From contig NZ_FUHU01000020.1 in assembly GCF_900163565.1 (NCBI RefSeq), positions 62,001 through 126,000 on the forward strand: a stretch of 64,000 nt of DNA. The letters are read 5' to 3'. The notes under the pieces were generated by a model. That model was not told the DNA's origin and ran no database searches. It was given only the letters and a program-made list of their open reading frames with translations. The first letter of the stretch is position 1. Each line of letters opens with the position of its first letter. The stretch is from Agrococcus casei LMG 22410. Its GTDB lineage: Bacteria; Actinomycetota; Actinomycetes; Actinomycetales; Microbacteriaceae. Of the stretch, positions 1 through 12,093 are shown piece after piece. A program made the position numbers and the translations under genes.

Positions 1-190
1 CGGGCAGCGCATCGATGACGTATCCGATGCGGCGCGAGTACTCGTACGCGAGGTACTTCGGCCGCTCGACGTCGACGTGCGACTGCGGGGTGCCGTCGAC
101 CACGAGCTGCCAGCCGCCGTAGCTCGAATGCCGCATCTCGGCCCGCAGGCCGCTGGAGAGTCGGGTCTCGAGTGCGGGCTTGTCAGTCAT
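1..190 (-). CDS. Spermidine synthase-like protein, N-terminal part (runs off window)
   Basis: Only the first 63 codons are inside the window; the gene reads leftward from an ATG at 190-188. The visible protein has the stretches GGWQLVVDGTPQSHVD and YEYSRRIGYVIDAL, typical of the N-terminal beta-domain of actinobacterial spermidine-synthase-like aminopropyltransferase-fold proteins, whose SAM-binding domain would follow outside the window. In many actinobacteria such proteins lack proven polyamine activity, so only the family is claimed. The lipoprotein gene behind it reads the same way and ends 12 bases upstream of this start, so the two may be co-transcribed. Confidence 0.6.
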   Translation of the reverse strand, partial: MTDKPALETRLSSGLRAEMRHSSYGGWQLVVDGTPQSHVDVERPKYLAYEYSRRIGYVIDALP

Positions 191-202
191 GGCGACAGTC
201 TG

Positions 203-1027
203 TCACTGACCGCCTTCGAGCGCGTTGGTCTCCGTGAGTGTGGTCAGCGTCGCGACGTCCTGGGGCATGTCGACTGTGGTGAGCTCAGTGGTCACATTGC
301 CCATGCCCATCACCGTGCATTCGCGCAGTTTCTGCTCGAATTCCTGCTCGCCCGCGGGGCCGTACTGCCAGTGCCACGCCACGTGCGTCTCGTAGCAGAG
401 AGCCTCCATCGGCTCGCCCAGCACGTCAATGGTCTCGGCCTGCGGCGGCTCGCGCTCGAACGCAGCGCGGTAGCCGTACTGCATGCTCTCGTCGTCGACG
501 TCGGCATACAGGTTGACGCCCTGCCAGGCGACGGGTTCGGTCTGGCCCTGCAGTGCCGGCACCTCCCAGTCCTCCTGTTCGAGCGGCTCGATCTCACCGG
601 GCACACCGAAGGCCGCAGCGAAGTCCTCGTTCGTCGAGTAGCTGAGGCTGCCGTCCGCTGCCGGAACGTAGTCGTACTGCTCTGTCTCGCTCACCTCGCC
701 GCCGATGTAGTAGGTGCGCTCCATGCGCACCGTGTCGCCCTCGACCGAGAGCACCTCCCACCGCATCTCGTCGAAGGCGCCCTCCGGCAGCGACTCGCCC
801 TCGTGCAGAGGCTCGACGTCGTAGACCCAGTGCATTCCCTCTTCGAACCGCCACTCGTGCAGGGGCTCTTCTGCCGCATCCGTCTGCGTCGTGTCGTCAC
901 CGGCCGCAGTGTCGCTGGGGGAGGTGTCGACCCCGTCGTCCTCTGGCGTGGGTGTGCAGCCGGCGGCGCCGAGGGTCAGCATGAGCAGCAGTGAGGACAG
1001 TGCGAGTCTGGAGGCCATGGAGTTCAC
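203..1027 (-). CDS. Secreted lipoprotein of unknown function
   Basis: A 274-residue protein with a clear lipoprotein signal: short start, hydrophobic stretch LALSSLLLMLTLG and lipobox LGAAGC, so the mature protein should begin at Cys24 and be anchored to the outer face of the membrane. A Thr/Asp/Ser-rich linker follows (about residues 25-55), then a mixed acidic domain with no motif I recognise. A second ATG three codons in could be the true start without changing the signal peptide. It reads away from rpoB and is not part of that operon. The function is unknown; the lipoprotein assignment is solid. Confidence 0.75.
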   Translation of the reverse strand: MNSMASRLALSSLLLMLTLGAAGCTPTPEDDGVDTSPSDTAAGDDTTQTDAAEEPLHEWRFEEGMHWVYDVEPLHEGESLPEGAFDEMRWEVLSVEGDTVRMERTYYIGGEVSETEQYDYVPAADGSLSYSTNEDFAAAFGVPGEIEPLEQEDWEVPALQGQTEPVAWQGVNLYADVDDESMQYGYRAAFEREPPQAETIDVLGEPMEALCYETHVAWHWQYGPAGEQEFEQKLRECTVMGMGNVTTELTTVDMPQDVATLTTLTETNALEGGQ

Positions 1028-1110
1028 TCTGGACGGTCAGAGTTTCGAGATGCTGAATGCGACGAGATGAGCGGATGCGCGACACGCCGAGCCGCGGATG
1101 CGCGAGTGGG

Positions 1111-1140
1111 TGGACACGCGATGGTAAGTAGGGCTATATT
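1111..1140 (+). promoter_or_regulatory. Probable rpoBC promoter
   Basis: TGGACA at 1111-1116 and TATATT at 1135-1140 are separated by 18 bases, close to a vegetative sigma factor promoter. It would give a leader of about 130 bases before the rpoB start at 1281. Confidence 0.55.
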
Positions 1141-1148
1141 GGGTGTTT

Positions 1149-1219
1149 GCGCTCCCGCGTTTCTTCATGCCCTCATATTGCGGTCGGCATGGCGCCCCTC
1201 AACGGTGCCCCTGGGAGCG
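1149..1219 (+). other. Inverted repeats in the rpoB leader
   Basis: CGCTCCC at 1150-1156 can pair with GGGAGCG at 1213-1219, enclosing a second pair CATGCC (1166-1171) and GGCATG (1186-1191). The nested arrangement could fold in the untranslated leader and affect rpoB expression. This rests on complementarity by eye only; no folding energy was computed. Confidence 0.35.
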
Positions 1220-1280
1220 AAACCACCTGTGACGTCGACACCGCGAGCATAACCTGCTGCGCGGCACGGAGGGAAAACCA

Positions 1281-4751
<3,471 letters not shown>

Positions 4752-4796
4752 ATCCGGCCGGCAACTGACGAGATCTGAAGTAAGGGAATATACAGA

Positions 4797-7700
4797 GTGA
4801 TCGACGCAACAACGTTCGACGAGCTCCGGATCGGCCTGGCTACCGCGGAGGACATCCGCGGCTGGTCGCACGGTGAGGTCAAGAAGCCCGAGACGATCAA
4901 CTACCGCACGCTGAAGCCCGAGAAGGACGGTCTGTTCGGTGAGCAGATCTTCGGCCCCAGCCGCGACTGGGAGTGTGCATGCGGCAAGTACAAGCGCGTG
5001 CGCTTCAAGGGAATCCTGTGTGAGCGCTGCGGCGTAGAGGTGACGAAGTCGGCTGTGCGCCGTGAGCGCATGGGCCACATCGAGCTCGCTGCGCCCGTGA
5101 CGCACATCTGGTACTTCAAGGGTGTTCCGAGCCGCCTCGGCTACCTCCTTGACATGGCGCCGAAGGACCTCGAGAAGGTCATCTACTTCGCCGCCTACAT
5201 GGTCATCAGCATCGACGAGGAGGGTCGCCACGAAGACCTTCCCGGCCTCGAGCAGGAGATCCGTCTGGAGGTGGGCGAGCTGCAGAAGCGTGCAGACGCC
5301 GACATCGCAGCCCGCATGAAGCAGGCTGAAGACGACATCGCACAGCTCGAGACCGACGGTGCAACGGCGGACGCGATCCGCAAGGTCCGCGACGCCGCCG
5401 AGAAGGAAGAAGCGGGCATCCGCAAGGCCGCCGACGAGCAGATCCGCACGCTCGAGCAGGTCTTCGACGAGTTCCGCAACCTGAAGGTCGGCGACCTGAA
5501 GGCTGAGGACGCCGTCTACCACGAGCTGGAAGACCGCTTCGGCGACTACTTCGAGGGCCACATGGGTGCGGAGGGCATCAAGCGCCGCCTCGAGACCTTC
5601 GACCTGCAGGCAGAGGCAGACGACCTCCACACGCAGATCGCAGAGGGCAAGGGCCAGCGCAAGATCCGTGCGATCAAGCGCCTCAAGGTCGTCAACTCCT
5701 TCGTGCAGACGGGCCACAACCCGGCTGCCATGGTGCTCGACGTGGTGCCGGTCATCCCCCCGGAGCTTCGCCCCATGGTGCAGCTCGACGGCGGACGCTT
5801 CGCGACCAGCGACCTGAACGACCTCTACCGTCGTGTCATCAACCGCAACAACCGTCTGCGTCGTCTGCTCGACCTCGGTGCTCCCGAGATCATCGTGAAC
5901 AACGAGAAGCGCATGCTGCAGGAGGCCGTCGACGCACTGTTCGACAACGGCCGCCGCGGTCGTCCCGTCACGGGCACCGGCAACCGTGCGCTGAAGTCGC
6001 TCTCCGACATGCTCAAGGGCAAGCAGGGACGCTTCCGTCAGAACCTCCTCGGCAAGCGCGTCGACTACTCGGGCCGTTCGGTCATCGTGGTCGGCCCGCA
6101 GCTGAAGCTGCACCAGTGCGGTCTGCCCAAGCAGATGGCTCTCGAGCTCTTCAAGCCGTTCGTGATCAAGCGCCTGATCGACCTGCAGCACTCGCAGAAC
6201 GTCAAGCACGCGAAGCGCATGGTCGAGCGTTCGAAGCCGCAGGTCTGGGATGTCCTCGAAGAGATCATCCGCGAGCGCCCCGTGCTGCTCAACCGTGCTC
6301 CCACGCTGCACCGTCTCGGCATCCAGGCCTTCGAGCCGATGCTCGTCGAGGGCAAGGCAATCCAGCTGCACCCGCTCGTCTGCTCGGCGTTCAACGCTGA
6401 CTTCGACGGTGACCAGATGGCTGTGCACCTGCCGCTGTCGGTCGAGGCCCAGGCCGAGGCGCGCATCCTGATGCTCGCTTCGAACAACATCCTGAAGCCC
6501 TCGGACGGACGCCCGGTCACCCTGCCGTCGCACGAGATGATCTCGGGTCTGCACCACCTGACCACGGTCAAGGAAGGCGCAGTCGGCGAAGGCCGCGTGT
6601 TCTCGTCGGTCTCTGAGGCCATCATGGCTCTCGACCAGGGCAGCCTTGACCTCAACGCGAAGGTCCGGATCCGCTTCGACAGCCTCGTGCTGAGCCCCGC
6701 AGACCAGCCCGAGGGCTTCGTCGAGGGCGAGCAGGTGCTGTTCGAGACGACGCTGGGTCGCGCACTCTTCAACGAGGCGCTCCCCGCTGACTACGCCTTC
6801 GTCTCCGAGGTGACCACCAAGTCGGTCATCTCGCAGATCGTGAACACGCTCGCAGAGCGCTACACGAAGACGGATGTCGCAGCCACGCTCGACCGCATCA
6901 AGGACGCCGGCTTCCACTGGGCCACCCGCTCGGGAATCACCGTCGCACTCTCCGACGTCATCACGCCGCCGGGGAAGGCCGGAATCGTCGCAGGGGCTGA
7001 AGAGGCCGCCGCGAAAATCCAGTCGCAGTACGACAAGGGCCTCCTGTCCGACGCCGAGCGTCGCCAGGACCTCACCGAGCTCTGGACCAAGGCCACGAAC
7101 GATGTTCAGCTCGCAACGGAGAATGCGTTCGACAAGAACAACTCGATCTACCGCATGGTCACCGCAGGCGCCAACGGTAACTGGATCCAGATCCGAAACA
7201 TCACCGGCATGCGTGGTCTTGTGACGAACCCGAAGGGTGAGGTCATTCCCCGCCCGATCATCTCGTCGTACCGCGAAGGCCTCTCGGTTGCCGAGTACTT
7301 CATCGCGACGCACGGTGCTCGCAAGGGATCGGCTGACACGGCTCTCCGCACGGCTGACTCGGGCTACCTGACCCGTCGTCTCGTCGACGTCTCGCAGGAT
7401 GTCATCATCCGCGAAGACGACTGCGGCACCGAGAAGGGCATCGAGATGCCCATCGGTGAGATGGTCGGCGACAAGCTCGTGCTGCACGAGAACGTCGAGT
7501 CGAGCGTCTACGCGCGCAACCTGGCTGTCGACGTGGTCGCAGAAGACGGAACCGTGCTGGGCAAGGGCGGCGAGGACATCGGCGACGATGCACTCGCACA
7601 GCTCATCGACTCCGGCATCGAGACCGTCAAGGTCCGTTCGGTCCTGACATGCGAGTCCACTGTCGGTGTCTGCGCAGCGTGCTACGGCCGCTCGCTGGCA

Positions 7701-8684
7701 ACCGGCAAGCTCGTCGACATCGGTGAGGCAGTCGGCATCATCGCCGCACAGTCGATCGGTGAGCCCGGAACCCAGCTCACGATGCGCACGTTCCACACCG
7801 GTGGTTCGGCTGGTGCATCCGACATCACGCAGGGTCTGCCCCGTGTGACCGAGCTCTTCGAGGCTCGCACGCCGAAGGGAGCCTCGCCCATCGCTGAGGT
7901 TGCCGGTCGCGTGCGCATCGAAGAAGACGACAAGAGCCGTCGCATCGTCATCATCCCCGACAACGGTGATGAAGAGATCGCGTACCCCGTGCTCCGCCGT
8001 GCTGTTCTCGAGGTTGCCGACGGCGACCACGTCGAGCAGGGCGAGCAGCTGCAGGTCGGCTCGATCGACCCGAAGGAAGTGCTGCGCGTGCGCGGTGTCC
8101 GCGAAGTGCAGAAGCACCTCGTCTCGGGCGTTCAGAACGTCTACCGCTCGCAGGGTGTGCCGATTCACGACAAGCACATCGAGGTCATCGTCCGTCAGAT
8201 GCTGCGCAAGGTCACGGTCGTCGACCACGGCGAGACTGACCTGCTTCCGGGCGAGCTCGTCGACCGTTCGCGGTACAACGAGCTCAACCGCGGCGCACTC
8301 GTCGACGGCAAGAAGACGGCAAGCGCGCGTCAGGAAGTCATGGGCATCACCAAGGCTTCGCTCGCAACCGAGTCGTGGCTGTCGGCCGCTTCGTTCCAGG
8401 AGACCACGCGTGTGCTCACGCAGGCCGCCATGGACGGCAAGCGCGACCCGCTGGTCGGCCTCAAGGAGAACGTCATCATCGGAAAGCTGATCCCGGCCGG
8501 TACCGGTCTGGCTCGCTACCGCGATGTTGACGTCGACGCGACAGAAGAGGCGAAGGCAGAGCGGTACCCCAACCGCCTGTTCTCTGAGTCGTGGGATGTG
8601 AACGAGGAGAACCTCGACTTCGTCGACTTCGACACGTTCACAGCAGGCGACTCGTTCGGCGAAGAGCCGGGCAAGCTCGTCTAG
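4797..8684 (+). CDS. rpoC: DNA-directed RNA polymerase beta' subunit
   Basis: The 1295-residue beta' subunit, which carries the catalytic magnesium site. The start is GTG at 4797, with a purine-rich AAGTAAGGG about 10 bases upstream. The N-terminal zinc-binding cysteines are present (CACGKY, then LCERCGVEV). The universal motif [12 protein letters not shown] has catalytic Asp535, Asp537 and Asp539. A charged helical insertion at about residues 150-250 is typical of actinobacterial beta'. The second zinc site lies in [16 protein letters not shown], and the trigger-loop region ends in [12 protein letters not shown]. It is the last gene of the rpoBC operon; a strong hairpin follows at 8697. Confidence 0.98.
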   Translation: MIDATTFDELRIGLATAEDIRGWSHGEVKKPETINYRTLKPEKDGLFGEQIFGPSRDWECACGKYKRVRFKGILCERCGVEVTKSAVRRERMGHIELAAPVTHIWYFKGVPSRLGYLLDMAPKDLEKVIYFAAYMVISIDEEGRHEDLPGLEQEIRLEVGELQKRADADIAARMKQAEDDIAQLETDGATADAIRKVRDAAEKEEAGIRKAADEQIRTLEQVFDEFRNLKVGDLKAEDAVYHELEDRFGDYFEGHMGAEGIKRRLETFDLQAEADDLHTQIAEGKGQRKIRAIKRLKVVNSFVQTGHNPAAMVLDVVPVIPPELRPMVQLDGGRFATSDLNDLYRRVINRNNRLRRLLDLGAPEIIVNNEKRMLQEAVDALFDNGRRGRPVTGTGNRALKSLSDMLKGKQGRFRQNLLGKRVDYSGRSVIVVGPQLKLHQCGLPKQMALELFKPFVIKRLIDLQHSQNVKHAKRMVERSKPQVWDVLEEIIRERPVLLNRAPTLHRLGIQAFEPMLVEGKAIQLHPLVCSAFNADFDGDQMAVHLPLSVEAQAEARILMLASNNILKPSDGRPVTLPSHEMISGLHHLTTVKEGAVGEGRVFSSVSEAIMALDQGSLDLNAKVRIRFDSLVLSPADQPEGFVEGEQVLFETTLGRALFNEALPADYAFVSEVTTKSVISQIVNTLAERYTKTDVAATLDRIKDAGFHWATRSGITVALSDVITPPGKAGIVAGAEEAAAKIQSQYDKGLLSDAERRQDLTELWTKATNDVQLATENAFDKNNSIYRMVTAGANGNWIQIRNITGMRGLVTNPKGEVIPRPIISSYREGLSVAEYFIATHGARKGSADTALRTADSGYLTRRLVDVSQDVIIREDDCGTEKGIEMPIGEMVGDKLVLHENVESSVYARNLAVDVVAEDGTVLGKGGEDIGDDALAQLIDSGIETVKVRSVLTCESTVGVCAACYGRSLATGKLVDIGEAVGIIAAQSIGEPGTQLTMRTFHTGGSAGASDITQGLPRVTELFEARTPKGASPIAEVAGRVRIEEDDKSRRIVIIPDNGDEEIAYPVLRRAVLEVADGDHVEQGEQLQVGSIDPKEVLRVRGVREVQKHLVSGVQNVYRSQGVPIHDKHIEVIVRQMLRKVTVVDHGETDLLPGELVDRSRYNELNRGALVDGKKTASARQEVMGITKASLATESWLSAASFQETTRVLTQAAMDGKRDPLVGLKENVIIGKLIPAGTGLARYRDVDVDATEEAKAERYPNRLFSESWDVNEENLDFVDFDTFTAGDSFGEEPGKLV

Positions 8685-8696
8685 CCGACGCCCTCA

Positions 8697-8742
8697 GCAG
8701 CAGCTCCCCGATCGGATTCATTTCCGGCCGGGGAGCTGCTGC
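8697..8742 (+). terminator. Terminator after rpoC
   Basis: A perfect 14-base stem, GCAGCAGCTCCCCG at 8697-8710 pairing with CGGGGAGCTGCTGC at 8729-8742, with an 18-base loop. There is no T tract, as is common for GC-rich actinobacterial terminators. Confidence 0.75.
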
Positions 8743-8770
8743 GTTGTCGGGAGGTTCCAGCATGCCCTAC

Positions 8771-8797
8771 TATTGCTAACGGTAATCGTTTGCAATA
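8771..8797 (+). promoter_or_regulatory. 27-base near-palindrome, candidate zinc-uptake (Zur) operator
   Basis: TATTGC at 8771 and GCAATA at 8792 flank a central AACGGTAATCGTT, making an inverted repeat with only a few mismatches. AT-rich palindromes of this size with a central TAAT/ATTA are typical of Fur-family (Zur) operators, and the next gene encodes an AztD-like zinc chaperone, so Zur is the likely ligand. The palindrome is seen directly; the regulator is inferred. Confidence 0.55.
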
Positions 8798-8859
8798 AGG
8801 ATGGGCGCATCGCCGTCGGTCCGACAGCTGGAAAGGAAGGCCGCTCACGCGGCTCCGCT

Positions 8860-10131
8860 ATGACACTGAAACCACGAAATCGGGTGAGGGCACTCGGTGC
8901 TCTGTCGCTCGCCGCAGCGCTGGCGCTTGCGGGATGCGCATCCGCGGCTCCGGCCGAAGACGAGCACGAAGACCACAACCACGCGGCGCACAGCGGCGAG
9001 GCTGTCGAGACGGCAGGGCCCAAGCCGCGCATCGTGATGACGTACGACGGCGGCATCAGGATCGTCGATGCAGGCACGCTCGAAGAGGTGGCCGACATTC
9101 CGCTCGAGGGCTTCAACCGCATCAATCCTGCAGGCGACGGCAGGCACGTGCTCGTCTCGACGCAGGGCGGCTGGCAGCTGCTCGATGTCGGCACATGGAC
9201 CGAGGCGCACGGCGACCACGGCCACTCGTTCGAGACCGAGCCGACGCTCACCGACCTCTCGATCGCGGCCGTTGCGCCGGGGCACGTCGTGAATCACGAC
9301 GGCACGACGACCCTGTTCGACGACGGCACAGGCAAGGTGCTGGTGTTCGACAGCGCGCTCTGGGCACAGGCTGCCGAAGACGGCGAGGCGACACCGCTGC
9401 GCGAGTACCAGGCGGATGCGGCGCACCACGGAGTCGCGGTCCCCACAGAAGCCGGCGGCCTGTTTGTGACTGTGGGCGACGCTGACTCACGAAGCGGAGC
9501 AGCGCTGCTCGACCAGAGCGACGACATCGTGGTCGAGAGCACTGACTGCCCGGGCATCCACGGTGAGACCTCGTACGGAGACGGCGGACTGCTGGCGGGC
9601 TGCGAGAACGGCGCGCTCGTGCTGCACGGCGACCACTTCCACCACATTCCCGCACCTGACGACTTCGGTCGCATCGGCAATGCGTTCGCGGCCGACGACT
9701 CTTCCATCGTGCTCGGCGACTACAAGACAGACGCAGAAGCAGGCATCGAGCTGCACGACATCGCGCTGATCGATGTCGAAGCCGAGCAGATGCAGATCGT
9801 CGACGCAGGCTCGAGCTACACGTGGCGAGGCCTCGCACGCGGCATCGACGGATCGGTGCTGGTGCTCGGCACCGACGGAACGCTGCGCGTGCTCGATGCC
9901 GAAAGCGGAGAGGTGACGACATCGGTGTCGGTGCTCGATGACTGGACGCCGCCTGCGGAATGGCAGGGCGCGCATCCGTCGCTCGTCGAACACGGCGGAT
10001 TCGCCTACGTGACCGACCCGCAGTCGGGCACGGTCGCGGTCGTCGACTATGCCGCCGGCACGGTCACGAGCGAAGCCGAGATCGGAGTCGAGGCGAACGA
10101 GGTGGTGCTCTCAGACGCCGGGATGCGCTGA
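8860..10131 (+). CDS. aztD: AztD-like zinc metallochaperone lipoprotein
   Basis: A 423-residue lipoprotein. I start it at ATG 8860, because the upstream in-frame codons cover the palindromic operator and the protein from 8860 begins with a normal signal peptide (lipobox ALAGC). Just after the lipid cysteine comes the metal-loving EDEHEDHNHAAH; a second His-rich loop, EAHGDHGHSFE, lies further in. The rest is a repetitive beta-strand pattern compatible with a beta-propeller. AztD proteins are zinc chaperones that pass Zn(II) to the substrate-binding protein of the AztABC importer; here no aztABC is adjacent, so the partner must lie elsewhere. A Zur-like palindrome precedes it and a terminator follows, giving a monocistronic unit. 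The nearest purine-rich motif (AAGGAAGG at 8833) is rather far from the ATG. Confidence 0.75.
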   Translation: MTLKPRNRVRALGALSLAAALALAGCASAAPAEDEHEDHNHAAHSGEAVETAGPKPRIVMTYDGGIRIVDAGTLEEVADIPLEGFNRINPAGDGRHVLVSTQGGWQLLDVGTWTEAHGDHGHSFETEPTLTDLSIAAVAPGHVVNHDGTTTLFDDGTGKVLVFDSALWAQAAEDGEATPLREYQADAAHHGVAVPTEAGGLFVTVGDADSRSGAALLDQSDDIVVESTDCPGIHGETSYGDGGLLAGCENGALVLHGDHFHHIPAPDDFGRIGNAFAADDSSIVLGDYKTDAEAGIELHDIALIDVEAEQMQIVDAGSSYTWRGLARGIDGSVLVLGTDGTLRVLDAESGEVTTSVSVLDDWTPPAEWQGAHPSLVEHGGFAYVTDPQSGTVAVVDYAAGTVTSEAEIGVEANEVVLSDAGMR

Positions 10132-10144
10132 GCAGTTCTCGAGG

Positions 10145-10178
10145 CGGCCCCCTGCGACACGCGTGCAGGGGGCCGTTT
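10145..10178 (+). terminator. Terminator after aztD
   Basis: A perfect 11-base stem, CGGCCCCCTGC (10145-10155) with GCAGGGGGCCG (10165-10175), a 9-base loop and a short T run after it. Confidence 0.85.
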
Positions 10179-10212
10179 CGGCGCAATATGGCCTCATTCC
10201 GCGCGCCGCGGG

Positions 10213-10239
10213 CGTGAAGAGTGAGAGCATTCATACAAT
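10213..10239 (+). promoter_or_regulatory. Possible promoter of the island's first gene
   Basis: TACAAT at 10234-10239 is a good -10 hexamer between the aztD terminator and the GTG at 10304. The -35 is weak (CGTGAA-like sequence near 10213), so the call rests mainly on the -10 and its location. Confidence 0.35.
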
Positions 10240-10303
10240 CCGAAGTGCGGAGCATCTGTGAAAACCGCGATGCATCCGTTCACGAGAACCTTGAGGAGCA
10301 GTT

Positions 10304-12001
10304 GTGAGCGACCAGAACGGCCAGCAGAGCTGGCGCGACCGTCTGTTCGGCGGCACGAGCCCTGACGAGCAGAAAGACACCGCATCGCCGAGTCGCGAGA
10401 CCGGCGCAGACGAACCTGCTGTCGACGATCAGCCTCTCGCGAATGACTCGGTGGTCGCAGACGATCACGCTGTCTCTGACGAGCACGCTGTGGCTGATGA
10501 GCCCGCCGCAGCCGATGACCAGACGCTGCTCGGCGGCGAGCCCGCATCGGACGAGCACTTCGACGAGACTCCTCTTGCAGATGCGGTGGAGCGCGATGCC
10601 GCAGCTGCTGAGCCTGCACCGGCCGAGCCCGCAGCTGCTGGGCCCAAGCCGGCTGCGTCGGTCGAGGACGAGCAGCGTGCCTGGCAGGCCGAGTTCGACG
10701 GCGAAGACAAAGAGCCCACGGCTGAGTACCGCCCGTCGCCCAGCACTCCTGCCCCCGACGCCGAGGTCGAGCCCCAGGTGGTTCCTCCCTCGACGCTGCG
10801 CGGAGCAAACCCGACCGGCGAGCTGAACGCCGTCGACTCGCACGAGCTCGTCGAGCCCGCTCGCCCGCAGCTCAGCCTGCGTCGACGCGAGCGCGCCATC
10901 GCTGACGCGCGCGAGGCTGAAGCCGCTCTCGCAGACGACGACAGCGCATCCGCTTCGTCTGCGCCTGCCGCTGGTGCCGCAGGCGCCGGGGCAGCAGCAG
11001 CCGGCACCGCAGCAGCTGGCACAGCCGCCGCCGGTTCAGCCGGTGATCCCGCAGTCGACCACGACGCTCGCACCCCGCGAACGCACGACGACCAGCAGAC
11101 TCGTGTGCTCGAGACCCAGGATCACCGCCCGGCAGAAGACGGGCACGCGGCAGACGCACGGACCGCAGATGGCCGCGCGGCTGACGGGCACGCAGCAGAT
11201 GGCCACGCCGCTGACGACCGCAACGGCTCAGTCGGCCCTGCAGTCGCAGCCGGCGCCGCCGGTGTCGGCGTTGCAGGCGCAGGCGCGGCAGCTGCGAGCC
11301 ATGGCTCGAGCAGCCACCACGCAGAAGCAACCCACGCTGGCGGCACCGCAGCACACGGCACCGCAACCCCCACCGCAGCAGATGACACGCGCACCAGAAC
11401 GGTCGACGCACCTCCTGCCCGCGAACGGGATGTCGATGACATCATGCTCGTCGAGCAGCCGGCAGAGCCCCGCAAGCGCGGCGCCCGCGGCGTCGGCTTC
11501 GTGGTCGTGCTGCTGTCGACGATCGTCTTCGGCGGTCTGCTCGGCCTCGCGCTCGTGGGCGTGCAGTACCTGTTCGACACTGAGTTCGATGCAGGCTCGC
11601 TGCTGACGGTCTGGCTCTCGCCGCTGTGGATCTTCCCGGTGGTCGTGTTCTTCCTGGCCTACTGGATCCTGACGCTGGTCGTGAACCGCGCCGGATGGTG
11701 GGCTCACGTGCTCGGCGGCTTCATCGTGGCGCTGCTCGCGTACGGCGCATACATCTTCGCGGCGAACTTCGAGCACAACGGCGGCTGGGAGTCGCTCGGC
11801 AACCTGTTCACGTTCACGCGAGAGGGCATCGTGCCCAGCATCGTGGCACCTGCCGCGGTCGTCACGTTCGTGCTCGCACGCGAGGTGCCGATCTGGCTCG
11901 GCGGCATCGTCTCGAAGCGCGGCCGCAAGCAGCGCGAGCGCTACAACACAGAGATCGAAGAGTACCGTCGCCAGACCGAGCGCGAGAACGAAGCGGTCTG
12001 A
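10304..12001 (+). CDS. Membrane protein with long acidic low-complexity N-terminus
   Basis: A 565-residue protein starting at GTG 10304 with GAGGAG at 10293-10298. Residues 1 to about 390 are low-complexity, rich in Ala, Asp, Glu, Pro and His, with repeated HAAD/HAVAD-type units and an Ala/Gly-rich part. The C-terminal third has four predicted membrane segments, at about 397-420, 433-460, 466-487 and 505-530, and ends in a charged cytoplasmic tail. I do not recognise a named family. It is the first gene of the island and ends 92 bases before the first giant surface-protein gene, reading the same way, so it is probably a membrane component of that system. The low-complexity region also creates open frames on the other strand that are not genes. 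Confidence 0.75.
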   Translation: MSDQNGQQSWRDRLFGGTSPDEQKDTASPSRETGADEPAVDDQPLANDSVVADDHAVSDEHAVADEPAAADDQTLLGGEPASDEHFDETPLADAVERDAAAAEPAPAEPAAAGPKPAASVEDEQRAWQAEFDGEDKEPTAEYRPSPSTPAPDAEVEPQVVPPSTLRGANPTGELNAVDSHELVEPARPQLSLRRRERAIADAREAEAALADDDSASASSAPAAGAAGAGAAAAGTAAAGTAAAGSAGDPAVDHDARTPRTHDDQQTRVLETQDHRPAEDGHAADARTADGRAADGHAADGHAADDRNGSVGPAVAAGAAGVGVAGAGAAAASHGSSSHHAEATHAGGTAAHGTATPTAADDTRTRTVDAPPARERDVDDIMLVEQPAEPRKRGARGVGFVVVLLSTIVFGGLLGLALVGVQYLFDTEFDAGSLLTVWLSPLWIFPVVVFFLAYWILTLVVNRAGWWAHVLGGFIVALLAYGAYIFAANFEHNGGWESLGNLFTFTREGIVPSIVAPAAVVTFVLAREVPIWLGGIVSKRGRKQRERYNTEIEEYRRQTERENEAV

Positions 12002-12093
12002 CCGATCCTCACGCTATTCTGAACCCTGTGTCCTGCGGGAGAGCGCCCGCGCCGCGGAGCTGACCCTCACGCAGGAAGACCGGGGGAGGGCAC

